From Gracilimonas sediminicola (GTDB lineage: Bacteria > Bacteroidota > Rhodothermia > Balneolales > Balneolaceae), in contig NZ_JANDBC010000001.1 of NCBI RefSeq assembly GCF_024320785.1, positions 955,309 through 1,019,308 on the forward strand: DNA of 64,000 bases, read 5' to 3'. The translations under genes were made by a program, and so were the position numbers. The notes beneath the pieces were generated by a model. The model did no database searches. It saw only the letters and a list, made by a program, of their open reading frames with translations, and was not told the DNA's origin. Numbering within the stretch: the stretch's first letter is position 1; every line of letters begins with the position of its first letter. Below, piece by piece: positions 1 through 8,569 of the stretch.

Positions 1-50
1 AAGATAACACCCAACAAGGAACATTCAACATTGAGCGTTTAACCGTTAAT

Positions 51-212
51 TCATCATGGTAATCTCTTTAACCTGTAAATCAGGGTTCAAGTCTCTTCTT
101 TATAGAACACGGATGAGTGGATAGGGCTGACGTTCGCTGATAAAATCCAATCATGGTAATCCTAAAATCCCACAAATCAAGGTTCAACAACTGTGTTATG
201 AACCTTGATTTG
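51..212. repeat. Diverged direct and inverted copies of an intergenic repeat
   Basis: Two similar direct copies lie at 51-90 and 149-187; both begin TCATGGTAATC (after a short lead-in) and end in GGTTCAA. Between them is a tract with ACACGGATGAGTGGAT and GTTCGCTGATAAAATCC. A third, inverted piece follows: 173-186 (CAAATCAAGGTTCA) and 199-212 form a perfect 14-bp inverted repeat with a 12-base loop. From memory, sequence of this type is scattered through Bacteroidota intergenic regions; that is recollection, not a search. It looks like decayed repeat debris rather than a functional site. The ACACGGATG word recurs near 39714. Confidence 0.6.
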
Positions 213-288
213 AAGGATGACGGGATTTACTTGATGAGCAACGATTGCCGACACAACCAATTCTTCTTTAACATCGAGGCTATTTCAG

Positions 289-309
289 ATTCCGGCTCAG
301 GGCCGGAAT
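289..309. repeat. Small GC-rich hairpin
   Basis: Eight-base perfect arms ATTCCGGC (289-296) and GCCGGAAT (302-309) around a five-base loop. No run of T follows on either strand, so it is a poor intrinsic terminator. It may be a fragment of a dispersed palindromic repeat. Confidence 0.45.
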
Positions 310-541
310 GATGACAATGGTGTTAATGAATGAAGAAAGGCCGATATCCTAAACATAGTCCGCGAATATCATCCCTACCTGTTTCATCCGCGTTCTATTC
401 CTCACCTTGTTAATGGCAAACACTCCTTCTTACCTGCCTATGTCAATCAAAAAAACTTTCAATAAAACTATCACATAAAGGGTGCAGAATGTTTATTTTT
501 AAGGTTCACAAAATTTTGATTTAACCCTCTACTCAATCACA

Positions 542-1594
542 ATGATGAAAGTTGGAATTCTGGGCGCTACAGGCGCTGTTGGCCAAAAATTTATTCGCTT
601 GCTTCAGGGGCACCCCTGGTTCGAAATCGAGGCACTGGGTGCTTCGGAACGTTCGGCCGGAAAGAAGTATAAAGATGCTGCCAACTGGATTGAAGATGTG
701 GTATTGCCCGAGCACATCAAAGACACCATCGTCAAAAATTGTGAACCCGGCGAATTTAGTAACGTGGATTTTGTGTTTTCCGGGCTGGATTCATCCGTTG
801 CCGGTGATATCGAAAAAGCTTTTGCAGAAGCCGGGATTCCGGTCATTTCTAATGCAAAAAACTACCGGCAGGACCCAACGGTTCCGCTGCTGATACCGGA
901 AATCAACCCGGATCATACCGACCTTATTAAAACCCAGTCGTTTAGTAAAGATGGGAAGGGCTGGATTGTGACCAACCCGAATTGTGTGGCCGTGCCGTTA
1001 TCGCTGGCGCTAAAACCATTGTTTGATTCATTTGGAATTGAAGCTCTTATCCTTACCACCATGCAGGCGGTTTCAGGAGCCGGGTATCCCGGTGTAGCCA
1101 GCCTGGATATTCTTGGTAACGTGGTTCCTTTTATTTCCGGAGAAGAGCCTAAGGTTGGACCTGAAACACGAAAATTATTAAGCACACTGAACGAAGACTC
1201 CCTATCACTTCCGGATTTTGACGTACAGGCTACTGCAACCCGTGTCCCGTCCATCAACGGACATATGATTTCAGCTACCGTGAAGCTGGAAAATCCTCCG
1301 GCTGATTTGGAGGAGCTGAAAAAAGCCTACCAAAACTACCGGAATCCTGTTGCCGAATTGGGTCTGCCTTTCTCACCGAAAGCACTCTACAACCTTCACG
1401 ACAATGAGTATTACCCACAACCCCGCCTCCATGCAGATTGGGAGAATGGGATGCAGCTGCATTTAGGGCGATTGAGAAAGGCCGATGTATTTGATGTCAG
1501 CTTTGTGGCTATGGCTCACAACACCATTCGTGGTGCGGCCGGCGGTGCCATTTTAAATGCGGAATTGCTAACCAAAAAAGGATATTTAAAATAA
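542..1594 (+). CDS. asd: Aspartate-semialdehyde dehydrogenase
   Basis: Reduces L-aspartyl-4-phosphate to aspartate semialdehyde with NADPH, the branch point to lysine/diaminopimelate, threonine and methionine; cytosolic. The 350-residue protein opens with the nucleotide-binding loop GATGAVGQ (residues 9-15), has the active-site signature NPNC with catalytic Cys148, the QAVSGAGYPG segment (175-184) and the conserved His241 in NGHMISATVK. The length and the GAGYPG-type motifs fit the archaeal/fungal-like ASADH subfamily rather than the E. coli-like one. Two ATGs are adjacent (542 and 545) and either could be used. It stands alone, convergent with the gene ending at 1668, and no other lysine or threonine genes are nearby. 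Confidence 0.95.
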   Translation: MMKVGILGATGAVGQKFIRLLQGHPWFEIEALGASERSAGKKYKDAANWIEDVVLPEHIKDTIVKNCEPGEFSNVDFVFSGLDSSVAGDIEKAFAEAGIPVISNAKNYRQDPTVPLLIPEINPDHTDLIKTQSFSKDGKGWIVTNPNCVAVPLSLALKPLFDSFGIEALILTTMQAVSGAGYPGVASLDILGNVVPFISGEEPKVGPETRKLLSTLNEDSLSLPDFDVQATATRVPSINGHMISATVKLENPPADLEELKKAYQNYRNPVAELGLPFSPKALYNLHDNEYYPQPRLHADWENGMQLHLGRLRKADVFDVSFVAMAHNTIRGAAGGAILNAELLTKKGYLK

Positions 1595-1598
1595 ATCT

Positions 1599-1664
1599 CA
1601 AGCTCCAAATCCCAATTTACAATTAATTGATCATTGGATTTGGTACTTGGTACTTGGTGCTTGG
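1599..1664. repeat. Word-repeat palindrome between convergent genes (TACTTGG)
   Basis: Left arm CCAAATCCCAAT (1605-1616) pairs with ATTGGATTTGG (1633-1643) apart from one missing base. The right side continues into a 7-bp tandem run TACTTGG, TACTTGG, TGCTTGG (1644-1664), which partly complements CAAGCT at 1599-1604. It fills the gap between asd and the minus-strand gene ending at 1668, so a bidirectional terminator role is plausible. Confidence 0.55.
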
Positions 1665-1667
1665 AAT

Positions 1668-2066
1668 TTATTCCCCTTCCATATCCCCGAGGCGTTTCTG
1701 CGACATATACAGGTTTATTTTGGTGGAAAACCGGATCGCTTCGTTCTTGTCGTTTCGTTTGATATTCAATTTAATCTTTCCCTGCTCGCTGCCCGGCAAT
1801 GGTTCAAAAAACGCCCATTGGTTGGCTTCGATAATTAATTTGCCTCCGGTAAAAAACAGGAGTCCTTTCTTATACTGTATCTTTTTGATGTGGTCGAGCT
1901 GTATGGAAAACTTGCTCAGGTTACTCAATCCGTTCCCCATCATATCATACACTTTGTACTCAAATAGCAGCTCTCCATCCAGGAAGCTCAGAATTCCCTT
2001 TACCTCCTTAACCTCCACTTTTACATCTTCGGTTTCATACATCGAATAGTTAAAAGGAATGCTCAT
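1668..2066 (-). CDS. Unknown protein, paralogue of the gene at 2070-2447
   Basis: A 132-residue protein with no signal peptide and no membrane segment. It is rich in short beta-strand-like stretches, with the pattern VKGILSF...GELLFEY near residues 22-38, then QLDHIKKIQYKKG and GGKLIIEANQ near 56-82, and an LYMSQKRLGDME tail. The next gene upstream carries the same blocks (VEGILR, LEYKKG, GKLILHGK, LKLSEQKLNELE), so the two are tandem duplicates. The start is three bases after the neighbour's stop, so they form an operon. The strand pattern and terminal helix are reminiscent of bacterial pleckstrin-homology-like folds; this is a guess and I do not recognise the family. Confidence 0.75.
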   Translation of the reverse strand: MSIPFNYSMYETEDVKVEVKEVKGILSFLDGELLFEYKVYDMMGNGLSNLSKFSIQLDHIKKIQYKKGLLFFTGGKLIIEANQWAFFEPLPGSEQGKIKLNIKRNDKNEAIRFSTKINLYMSQKRLGDMEGE

Positions 2067-2069
2067 GGT

Positions 2070-2447
2070 TTAATCTTCCAGCTCGTTTAGTTTTTGTTCG
2101 GAAAGCTTCAGGTTCAGATTGGATGAGATGCTGGCTGCTACATTTCGGTGCTTCCTTTTTACTTTTAATACGCGTTCAGTTAATTCCTTACCCGGCAAAT
2201 CCCCAAAAGATGATGCCCTTTTACCATGCAAAATCAGCTTCCCGCTAAACCATCCCTTTTTATACTCCAGCATATCCAGCTCCGATAGCGGTATGGTTTC
2301 AGTCCGAAGTTCAGACTGATAGGCCTCAACCACAGCGTCTTTTTTCTGGAATTCAAACACCAGATTCTCTCCTTCCACGCGCAGAATTCCCTCCACTTTC
2401 ATGAATCCGCCGTTTAAATTTTCGATAGAAAAAGGAAGACTTCGCAT
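2070..2447 (-). CDS. Unknown protein, first gene of a duplicated pair
   Basis: A 125-residue, probably cytosolic protein. Blocks in order: MKVEGILRVEGENLVFEFQ (residues 16-34), ETIPLSELDMLEYKKGWFSG (50-69), KLILHGK, then a basic LKVKRKHRN segment and a C-terminal helix KLSEQKLNELED. All blocks align with the following gene, showing tandem duplication and divergence. It is divergent from the giant lamin-tail gene at 2718. An in-frame Met at residue 16, directly before the shared block, is an alternative start. No function is proposed; a PH-like small beta-barrel is the best structural guess. Confidence 0.75.
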   Translation of the reverse strand: MRSLPFSIENLNGGFMKVEGILRVEGENLVFEFQKKDAVVEAYQSELRTETIPLSELDMLEYKKGWFSGKLILHGKRASSFGDLPGKELTERVLKVKRKHRNVAASISSNLNLKLSEQKLNELED

Positions 2448-2577
2448 ATGCGTTACTGATTTTTAATGATTTAGGTGTGTTTTAAAAAACTTCTAAAAAA
2501 GTACAAAAAATCTGTAAGGAGTGCGCGTTTCATCGCTCTAACTAAACAGCTAACAAAAGAGAAAACTAATCATTGCC

Positions 2578-2649
2578 TTGAGAATGACACAACATTCTCA
2601 ATGTCCTTCCAGGGGTAAAAGGTGGAACATCCTTTTACCCTATTTTTTT
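2578..2649 (+). terminator. Hairpin followed by a strong intrinsic terminator in a divergent gap
   Basis: Two adjacent plus-strand hairpins. The first has perfect 9-bp arms TTGAGAATG (2578-2586) and CATTCTCAA (2593-2601) with a six-base loop. The second has perfect 10-bp arms GGGTAAAAGG (2613-2622) and CCTTTTACCC (2631-2640) followed at once by TATTTTTTT. This is a classic Rho-independent terminator reading rightward, but no plus-strand gene precedes it: the upstream gene runs the other way. It therefore ends either a small RNA starting around 2450-2570 or the leader of the gene at 2718 (attenuation). No clear TAnnTTTG promoter was found upstream. Confidence 0.7.
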
Positions 2650-2717
2650 ACCGGGAATATTTTTTCCTGCAAGTCATTAAACAATTGTTTTAATTGGCTA
2701 AATAAATATTCGGGAGC

Positions 2718-5700
2718 ATGAGGGTACTTTTACTTATGATATTGTGGGGATTGCCCTGTATCATTTTGGGGCAGTCGGCAAACTTTGAAGATGACTTTTC
2801 CGATCAGGATATTTCTGACTGGTCCGGAGATACCGGGAATTTCATCTTTACAGAAGAAAGCGGAAATACCCTGCTTCAGCAAAATGCTCCCGGTGCCGGC
2901 GTTTCTTACCTGAGCATTCCCTCCACCAATACCATCGGCTACTGGGAGTTCTTCGTTCGCTTTGACGGATTCGGCCCTTCTAACGGTAACAAAGCCGAAA
3001 TCTACCTGATGAGCGACAATCAGGATCTCACATCTTCTCTGAACGGATACAAACTAAGGGGTGGCGAAAATGGCAGCGCCGATGTATTCAGGCTATTCAG
3101 AATCACCAGTGGCAGTGAAGCAACGGAGGTACTTACCGGAACTACCGATATCAGTTCCGGCGGTGATTATCGGGTAAAAGTAACCCGCGATGCGTCCGGA
3201 AACTGGACGCTTGAAGTCGCTGAGGGTTATGCCGGCGTGCTTTCCGTGGAAGACACCGGAGCCGACAACACCTATACTTCCACCTCCTATTTCGGATTTA
3301 AGAACACATATTCTTCAACCCGTTCTGACCTGTTTTACTACGACTTCAAAATTGACATTCCCCCTGTTGAAGTTACTTCCGTTTCTTTGGTCAGTGATAT
3401 CGAAATAGATGTCATATTTTCCCGGGATATTGATTTTTCCTCCGTTCAAACCTCCGATTTTGTTTTGAATCCCGGCGGAATAACTCCTCAATCTGTGAGT
3501 CAGCAAAGTGGCGATACCACACGCATTACGTTTTCTTCAGCCATTTCCAGCGGACCAAACTCCCTTACTATTTCCGGTATTGAGGACAACGCCAATGAAA
3601 CCACCTTAGCCGATACCACCTTCTCGTTTTTTGTGTATGATGGTTACCAAACCGGGGATGTAATCGTCAATGAGTTCATGAAGGACCCGCCGCCGGGCAC
3701 AGCCGAATATCTGGAACTTCGAAATACTTCTTCCCGATTTTTAAATCTGAGGAACTGGCAGCTTGGAGATAATAACTCACTCAGTACCATTTCTTTTTCA
3801 AATTTTACTCTGCAGCCCGATAGTTTTGTAGTGGTATCATCCGATACTTCCGCCTTAAATACGTATTATGGTGATGCGGTATATCTTCAGGCTTCTCTCC
3901 CGGCCTTCAATAATGGCGGAGACCAAATTCGGCTTTTTGATGAATCCGGCAGCCTTATCGATTCCCTGCAATATGATGATGACTGGGGAGGGGAAGATGT
4001 GTCACTGGAACGCAGAAGCTCAACGGTTTCCTCTGTTTATAAAGAGAACTGGGGAGACAGCCCGAGCGCAGATTTCGGAACGCCGGGATTTCCCAACCAG
4101 GTTCAGCCCGACAACACACCGCCCTTTATTTCATCGCTGGAGGTGGAAGACAGCCAGACGTTATTATTGGTCATTTCTGAACGCGCAGAAGCTTCCTCAG
4201 CGCAAGACCTAAACAACTACTCCTTAAGCCAAAACCCGAAGGCAGGTGTAGTAACACCGCCCATTCCCGGAATATCTTCCATTCAGCAAATAGCGCCGGA
4301 TTCGTTGCGTATTTCTCTGGATACCGAACTTCAGGAATACGATGGCAGCTGGACATTAGCGGTCAGCAACCTCACCGATATTTTTGGGAATAGTACTGAT
4401 CGTGAAACGGACTTCAATTACTATGTGATTTTTTCTGCCGAGCCCAATCAGGTGGTGATTAATGAGTTTATGTATGATCCCGGTGACGGATTTTCGGAGT
4501 TTGTGGAGCTTTACAACCATTCGGACAGTTCATTCAACCTCCAAAACTGGACATTCAGTGACAATACCGGCGATGATGAAGTACTCACCACAAACAGCTT
4601 TGTTCTTCCCGCTGGCAAATATGTTGTTCTGGCTCCTGATAGTCTTTTAGCCGTTTCCTTTCCAAACATTTCGCTTATTGATATGGGAAGTCGTTTTTCA
4701 TCCCTGAACAACAGCTCCGATGCCATCGTCATCAAAAACCAAAATGGACTGGTTATTGACTCCCTGAGTTATGAAGACAATTGGGGTGGTGAAGAAATCT
4801 CCCTGGAAAGAAGAACGGAAACGGTGACCGGAATTTACCGGGAAAACTGGGGCGATTCTCCTTCTGAGAACATGGCCACACCCGGCAGGGAAAATGAAAT
4901 CCCGGCAGATTCATCCCCTCCACAAATAAACGATGTTTTCCTTACTTCTGAAGATGCCATCCGTGTTATCTACTCAGAGAGAATTATTGCACAAGCGGCT
5001 ACAGACACAGAAAACTACGATCTCTCTGCCGAATCTTCCTTTACCGGAGCCGTCCCGGGCATTCAATCAGCCATACTCTTTCCACCGGACACGGTATTGC
5101 TTCAGTTTGATAACGTTTTGGAGAGTGACCCTTCCGGCACCAACTATCAACTCGACATCTCCGGTCAATCCGATGTATTTGGTAATGTATCGTCTTCCCT
5201 GAGTTCCTCATTTTTCCTGATTGAATATGCACATCCTGATTCGGGAGCAGTAGCCATCAGCGAATTTATGTACGACCCCGCTGAAGGGTTTTCAGAATTC
5301 TTGGAATTGGTGAACCGCACCGACAGCGCCTTTAACCTGAAACAGTGGACCTTTAATGACAACACGGGAAACAGGCGAAGGATCTCAGATACCACCTATA
5401 CCTTCCCTCCCAACTCCTACCTGGTGCTTACCCCCGACAGTACCCTGCTTGAATCTTATCCCGGCATTCCTGCTCTCGTCATCGGCAGCCGGTTTTCTTC
5501 TCTTAATAATTCCACCGATGCCATCGTAATCCGAGACGCATCCGGGACACTTCTGGATTCCCTTACTTACACCTCCAGCTGGGGCGGAGACGAAGTTTCT
5601 GTTGAACGAAGGTCGTTCGGTTTCGCTGCAACTTTTAAAGAAAACTGGGGCACTTCTCCTGCCGTTGATGGAGCCACACCCGGACTTCCCAATCAAATCC

Positions 5701-8483
5701 CGGAAGATGAGAAGCCTCCCGAAATTCAATCGTTGTCAGTTGTAAATGACAGCACGCTTCAGCTTATTTTTAACGAACGGGTGCAGCCGGTGCCGGCCAC
5801 TAATCCCGAAAATTACGATTTCTCCGCCGTTTCAAATGCTACCGGTAATTCAGTCAGCCCTGATTCATTTAACTACCTTGCACCTGACACGGTAATCATC
5901 TCTTTCCCTGCTAAGATCCCCAAGGAAGAAACCGGAACTACCTATCAGCTCAGGGTTGGCAATCAAATGGATGTGTTTGGAAATACCTCCGGGGATTTGG
6001 TAGCTGAATTTTTCCTTATCGACCTGGCCGAAGCCGGAAGGGGTGATGTAGTTGTAAACGAGTTTCTGTATGAACCGGAAGAAGATTACACAGAGTTTAT
6101 TGAATTGTATAATCCAACCAACAAAAACTACGACCTGCGTAACTGGACGGTGAATGACAATACGGGAAATCGCAGGGAAATGACCTCTTCCGGCCTTGAA
6201 CTCACCCTTAACTCTTACCTGATTCTTGCCCCGGACAGTTCCTTTCTCGAACTTTTCCCGAACCGGCCAACTATCATCCTTGGCAGCCGGTTTCCTTCAT
6301 TAAATAATAGCACCGATGCCATTGTAATCCGCAACGCTGCCGGGGAATTGATCGACTCTTTAACCTATACATCCGACTGGGGTGGAGAAGGAGTTTCGCT
6401 GGAGCGCAGAAGTCCCGATTTCCCGTCGATTTATAAAGAAAACTGGGGCGACTCACCTGCCGAAGTAAAAGCCACCCCGGGGCTTGCTAACGAGATTGAA
6501 CAGGATAATGAAGCACCTGTACTTGAGAGTGCGTTCATCACTTCGGCGGATTCCATTCGGATGATTTTTGATGAACGGATTGATTCTGCGTTGGCCACAG
6601 ATATTTCCAACTATTCCATCTCTTCACCTTTATCAATTGCTGAAGTAGCAAACTATGGTGGGAACCTGGTGACCTTGGTTCTGAGCACTTCTTTATCCAG
6701 TGGCGACTCGTTCACCATTTCTGTTCAGAACCAACAGGATATTTTTGGGAACGCCATGACTTCAGCCTCGGCAGATTTGGAGTACACGGTTTTTTCTCCG
6801 GTTACCCGAAGGGATGTCATTATAAACGAAATTCTATACCGCAGGGCGAGTGCCGAATCAGCAGAGTTTGTCGAGCTCTACAACCGAACGGGCAATAATT
6901 TCAACCTAACCGGCTGGACTTTTTCTGATGCCACCGGTTCCGCCACTATTCCGGAAGGAACCATTATCAAAAGTAATGAATATGTGGTGCTTACCGATTC
7001 TGAAGATTTTGCCACAGGCAGCGGCAGCGCTCTTGCCAAAGCTATAGCAAATGGGAAAGTGGTTTATCTTTCAGGATTTCCTTCCCTGAATGATGATGAA
7101 GATGCCGTAGTCATCAAAGACGAAAACGGGATGATTGTTGACAGTTTGTTTTACAAGGAAACCTGGGGAGGAAATGAACCCGGCATTTCATTGGAGCGAA
7201 AAGATCCTGAATCGGCATCGAACGATGCCGGCAACTGGGCTTCCAATACTTCTGAATCAGGCAGCAGCGCCGGTGCACAAAGTTCGATCTATCAACCCGA
7301 CCAAACCCCACCTGAAATTGTATTCGCCAAACTGCAGACTGACGGTAAAATCTATGTGGCATTTTCAGAATTTGTTCGCTCCTCCGGTACGGGTCCAATA
7401 ACTGTAAATGATGAGCCCGCCACCATCACTGAATACAATGAAGAAAATGCGAATATCCTCATCATTGGGGATGTTGCCTACCCAACCGGAGAGCCTTTGA
7501 CCGTTGCCTTTGGGCAGGCAACTGATTTCCGGGGTAATACGTCCGGGGAGCTGGCAATTGAAGTGTCTCAGCCTCTTTCCAAAGGCAATGTGGTGATTAA
7601 TGAAATTCTGTTCGACCCTCTGGCTAATTCTGATGACAACCTCCCCGATCAAACCGAATATGTGGAATTCTACAATCGGGCGAATTATGCCGTTTCTCTG
7701 GAAGGGTTTTTTATTCATGATAAACCGGACGAGAATAACGAGATCCGGTCTGTGCATCCTTTCTCTTCTGAGTTCCGATGGATTCCGGCTGGCGGAACCG
7801 TTGTGTTTTATGCTGAAGATCAAACCCCGGTTTTCAGTGAAAGTCGGCTGGCCGAATATTTTGAGCTGGAAGGTGAAGGTGAATTGTTCTTTATCCGGGC
7901 TGATCGGACGAATTTAAGCCTGGCTTCTTCCGGAGATGCCATTTACCTGGCAGACAGTACCGGGACAACCATCGACTCGGTGTTTTATGATGAAAGCTGG
8001 CACAACCCGAATTTATATGATGTTGACGGTGTGGCCCTGGAACGTATTGATCCTGTCGGGCCAAGTAATGATGCAACCAACTGGAGCTCAAGCACCGCTG
8101 TAAGTGGCGGAACACCGGGGCAGCAAAACTCCATCTTTCAGCAAGCCGGAGCCGGCCCGGATGATGCCGGTATCACCTTCTCCCCAAATCCCTTTTCTCC
8201 CGATGACGATGGTTTTGAAGATAACTTGTTCATTAACTATAAACTGGAAGAACCGGACTACCTGTTACGTGTCCGCATTTTTGATCGTTATGGGCGGGAA
8301 GTCCGCAAGCTGGCTGATGGCAAACAAGCTGGCTTTGAAGGCTCCCTGATTTGGGATGGGTTAAAAGACAACGGCTCAAAAAACCGGGTGGGTATTTATA
8401 TCGTCCTTTTTGAAGCCTACAATAGTGCTGAAGGAAAGAATAAGACGTTTAAGAAGACGGTGGTGTTAGCAAAGAAATTCTAA
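2718..8483 (+). CDS. Giant secreted protein with six lamin-tail repeat units
   Basis: A 1921-residue secreted or surface protein. It has a signal peptide (MRVLLLMILWGLPCIILGQ), an N-terminal LamG/concanavalin-like region (about 25-210) and an Ig-like segment. Six units spaced about 255-267 residues follow, each opening with a lamin-tail domain start such as VVINEFMYDP (near residues 314, 579, 843, 1110, 1366 and 1624). Units carry a WTFSDNTG-like strand, SRFSSLNNS, a DSL.Y...WGG.E.SLERR block and KENWGDSP. Between lamin-tail domains sit Ig-like segments with an I..IYSERI...ATD..NYDLS pattern, like Big_5/SbsA Ig domains. The C-terminus (about 1815-1921, FSPNPFSPDDDGFEDNL ... FDRYGREV ... WDG...NG) resembles FlgD/CHU_C-type sorting domains, suggesting type IX export. 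Role unknown; adhesion or a matrix function is inference. Confidence 0.85.
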   Translation: MRVLLLMILWGLPCIILGQSANFEDDFSDQDISDWSGDTGNFIFTEESGNTLLQQNAPGAGVSYLSIPSTNTIGYWEFFVRFDGFGPSNGNKAEIYLMSDNQDLTSSLNGYKLRGGENGSADVFRLFRITSGSEATEVLTGTTDISSGGDYRVKVTRDASGNWTLEVAEGYAGVLSVEDTGADNTYTSTSYFGFKNTYSSTRSDLFYYDFKIDIPPVEVTSVSLVSDIEIDVIFSRDIDFSSVQTSDFVLNPGGITPQSVSQQSGDTTRITFSSAISSGPNSLTISGIEDNANETTLADTTFSFFVYDGYQTGDVIVNEFMKDPPPGTAEYLELRNTSSRFLNLRNWQLGDNNSLSTISFSNFTLQPDSFVVVSSDTSALNTYYGDAVYLQASLPAFNNGGDQIRLFDESGSLIDSLQYDDDWGGEDVSLERRSSTVSSVYKENWGDSPSADFGTPGFPNQVQPDNTPPFISSLEVEDSQTLLLVISERAEASSAQDLNNYSLSQNPKAGVVTPPIPGISSIQQIAPDSLRISLDTELQEYDGSWTLAVSNLTDIFGNSTDRETDFNYYVIFSAEPNQVVINEFMYDPGDGFSEFVELYNHSDSSFNLQNWTFSDNTGDDEVLTTNSFVLPAGKYVVLAPDSLLAVSFPNISLIDMGSRFSSLNNSSDAIVIKNQNGLVIDSLSYEDNWGGEEISLERRTETVTGIYRENWGDSPSENMATPGRENEIPADSSPPQINDVFLTSEDAIRVIYSERIIAQAATDTENYDLSAESSFTGAVPGIQSAILFPPDTVLLQFDNVLESDPSGTNYQLDISGQSDVFGNVSSSLSSSFFLIEYAHPDSGAVAISEFMYDPAEGFSEFLELVNRTDSAFNLKQWTFNDNTGNRRRISDTTYTFPPNSYLVLTPDSTLLESYPGIPALVIGSRFSSLNNSTDAIVIRDASGTLLDSLTYTSSWGGDEVSVERRSFGFAATFKENWGTSPAVDGATPGLPNQIPEDEKPPEIQSLSVVNDSTLQLIFNERVQPVPATNPENYDFSAVSNATGNSVSPDSFNYLAPDTVIISFPAKIPKEETGTTYQLRVGNQMDVFGNTSGDLVAEFFLIDLAEAGRGDVVVNEFLYEPEEDYTEFIELYNPTNKNYDLRNWTVNDNTGNRREMTSSGLELTLNSYLILAPDSSFLELFPNRPTIILGSRFPSLNNSTDAIVIRNAAGELIDSLTYTSDWGGEGVSLERRSPDFPSIYKENWGDSPAEVKATPGLANEIEQDNEAPVLESAFITSADSIRMIFDERIDSALATDISNYSISSPLSIAEVANYGGNLVTLVLSTSLSSGDSFTISVQNQQDIFGNAMTSASADLEYTVFSPVTRRDVIINEILYRRASAESAEFVELYNRTGNNFNLTGWTFSDATGSATIPEGTIIKSNEYVVLTDSEDFATGSGSALAKAIANGKVVYLSGFPSLNDDEDAVVIKDENGMIVDSLFYKETWGGNEPGISLERKDPESASNDAGNWASNTSESGSSAGAQSSIYQPDQTPPEIVFAKLQTDGKIYVAFSEFVRSSGTGPITVNDEPATITEYNEENANILIIGDVAYPTGEPLTVAFGQATDFRGNTSGELAIEVSQPLSKGNVVINEILFDPLANSDDNLPDQTEYVEFYNRANYAVSLEGFFIHDKPDENNEIRSVHPFSSEFRWIPAGGTVVFYAEDQTPVFSESRLAEYFELEGEGELFFIRADRTNLSLASSGDAIYLADSTGTTIDSVFYDESWHNPNLYDVDGVALERIDPVGPSNDATNWSSSTAVSGGTPGQQNSIFQQAGAGPDDAGITFSPNPFSPDDDGFEDNLFINYKLEEPDYLLRVRIFDRYGREVRKLADGKQAGFEGSLIWDGLKDNGSKNRVGIYIVLFEAYNSAEGKNKTFKKTVVLAKKF

Positions 8484-8500
8484 ATGATGAATTTTGAATG

Positions 8501-8530
8501 TTAAATTGGGCTTGAGCAAGCTCAATTTAA
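8501..8530 (+). terminator. Hairpin after the lamin-tail gene
   Basis: Arms TTAAATTGGGCTT (8501-8513) and AAGCTCAATTTAA (8518-8530) pair fully with one G-T wobble around the loop GAGC. It lies 17 bases after the stop codon. There is no T run after it, so termination is likely but not certain. The preceding bases (AATTTTGAATG) belong to the same word style as the palindrome at 38616. Confidence 0.5.
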
Positions 8531-8569
8531 ATGATATTAATGTAGTGACTTGAACCGAAAACCCTCATT

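Larger units (their letters stand above)
1..541. other. Gene-free region upstream of asd
   Basis: No credible coding region was found in this stretch. It holds diverged copies of a CATGGTAATCC...AAGGTTCAA element, a perfect 14-bp inverted repeat and a small GC-rich hairpin, each listed separately. The last 100 bases are AT-rich and should carry the asd promoter, but I see no good match to the TAnnTTTG box. The upstream neighbour lies outside the window. Confidence 0.6.

Noticed and set aside
7365-7823. 152-codon open frame antisense to the lamin-tail gene
   Set aside because: It lies fully inside a strongly supported gene and its translation has no signal, domain or repeat.
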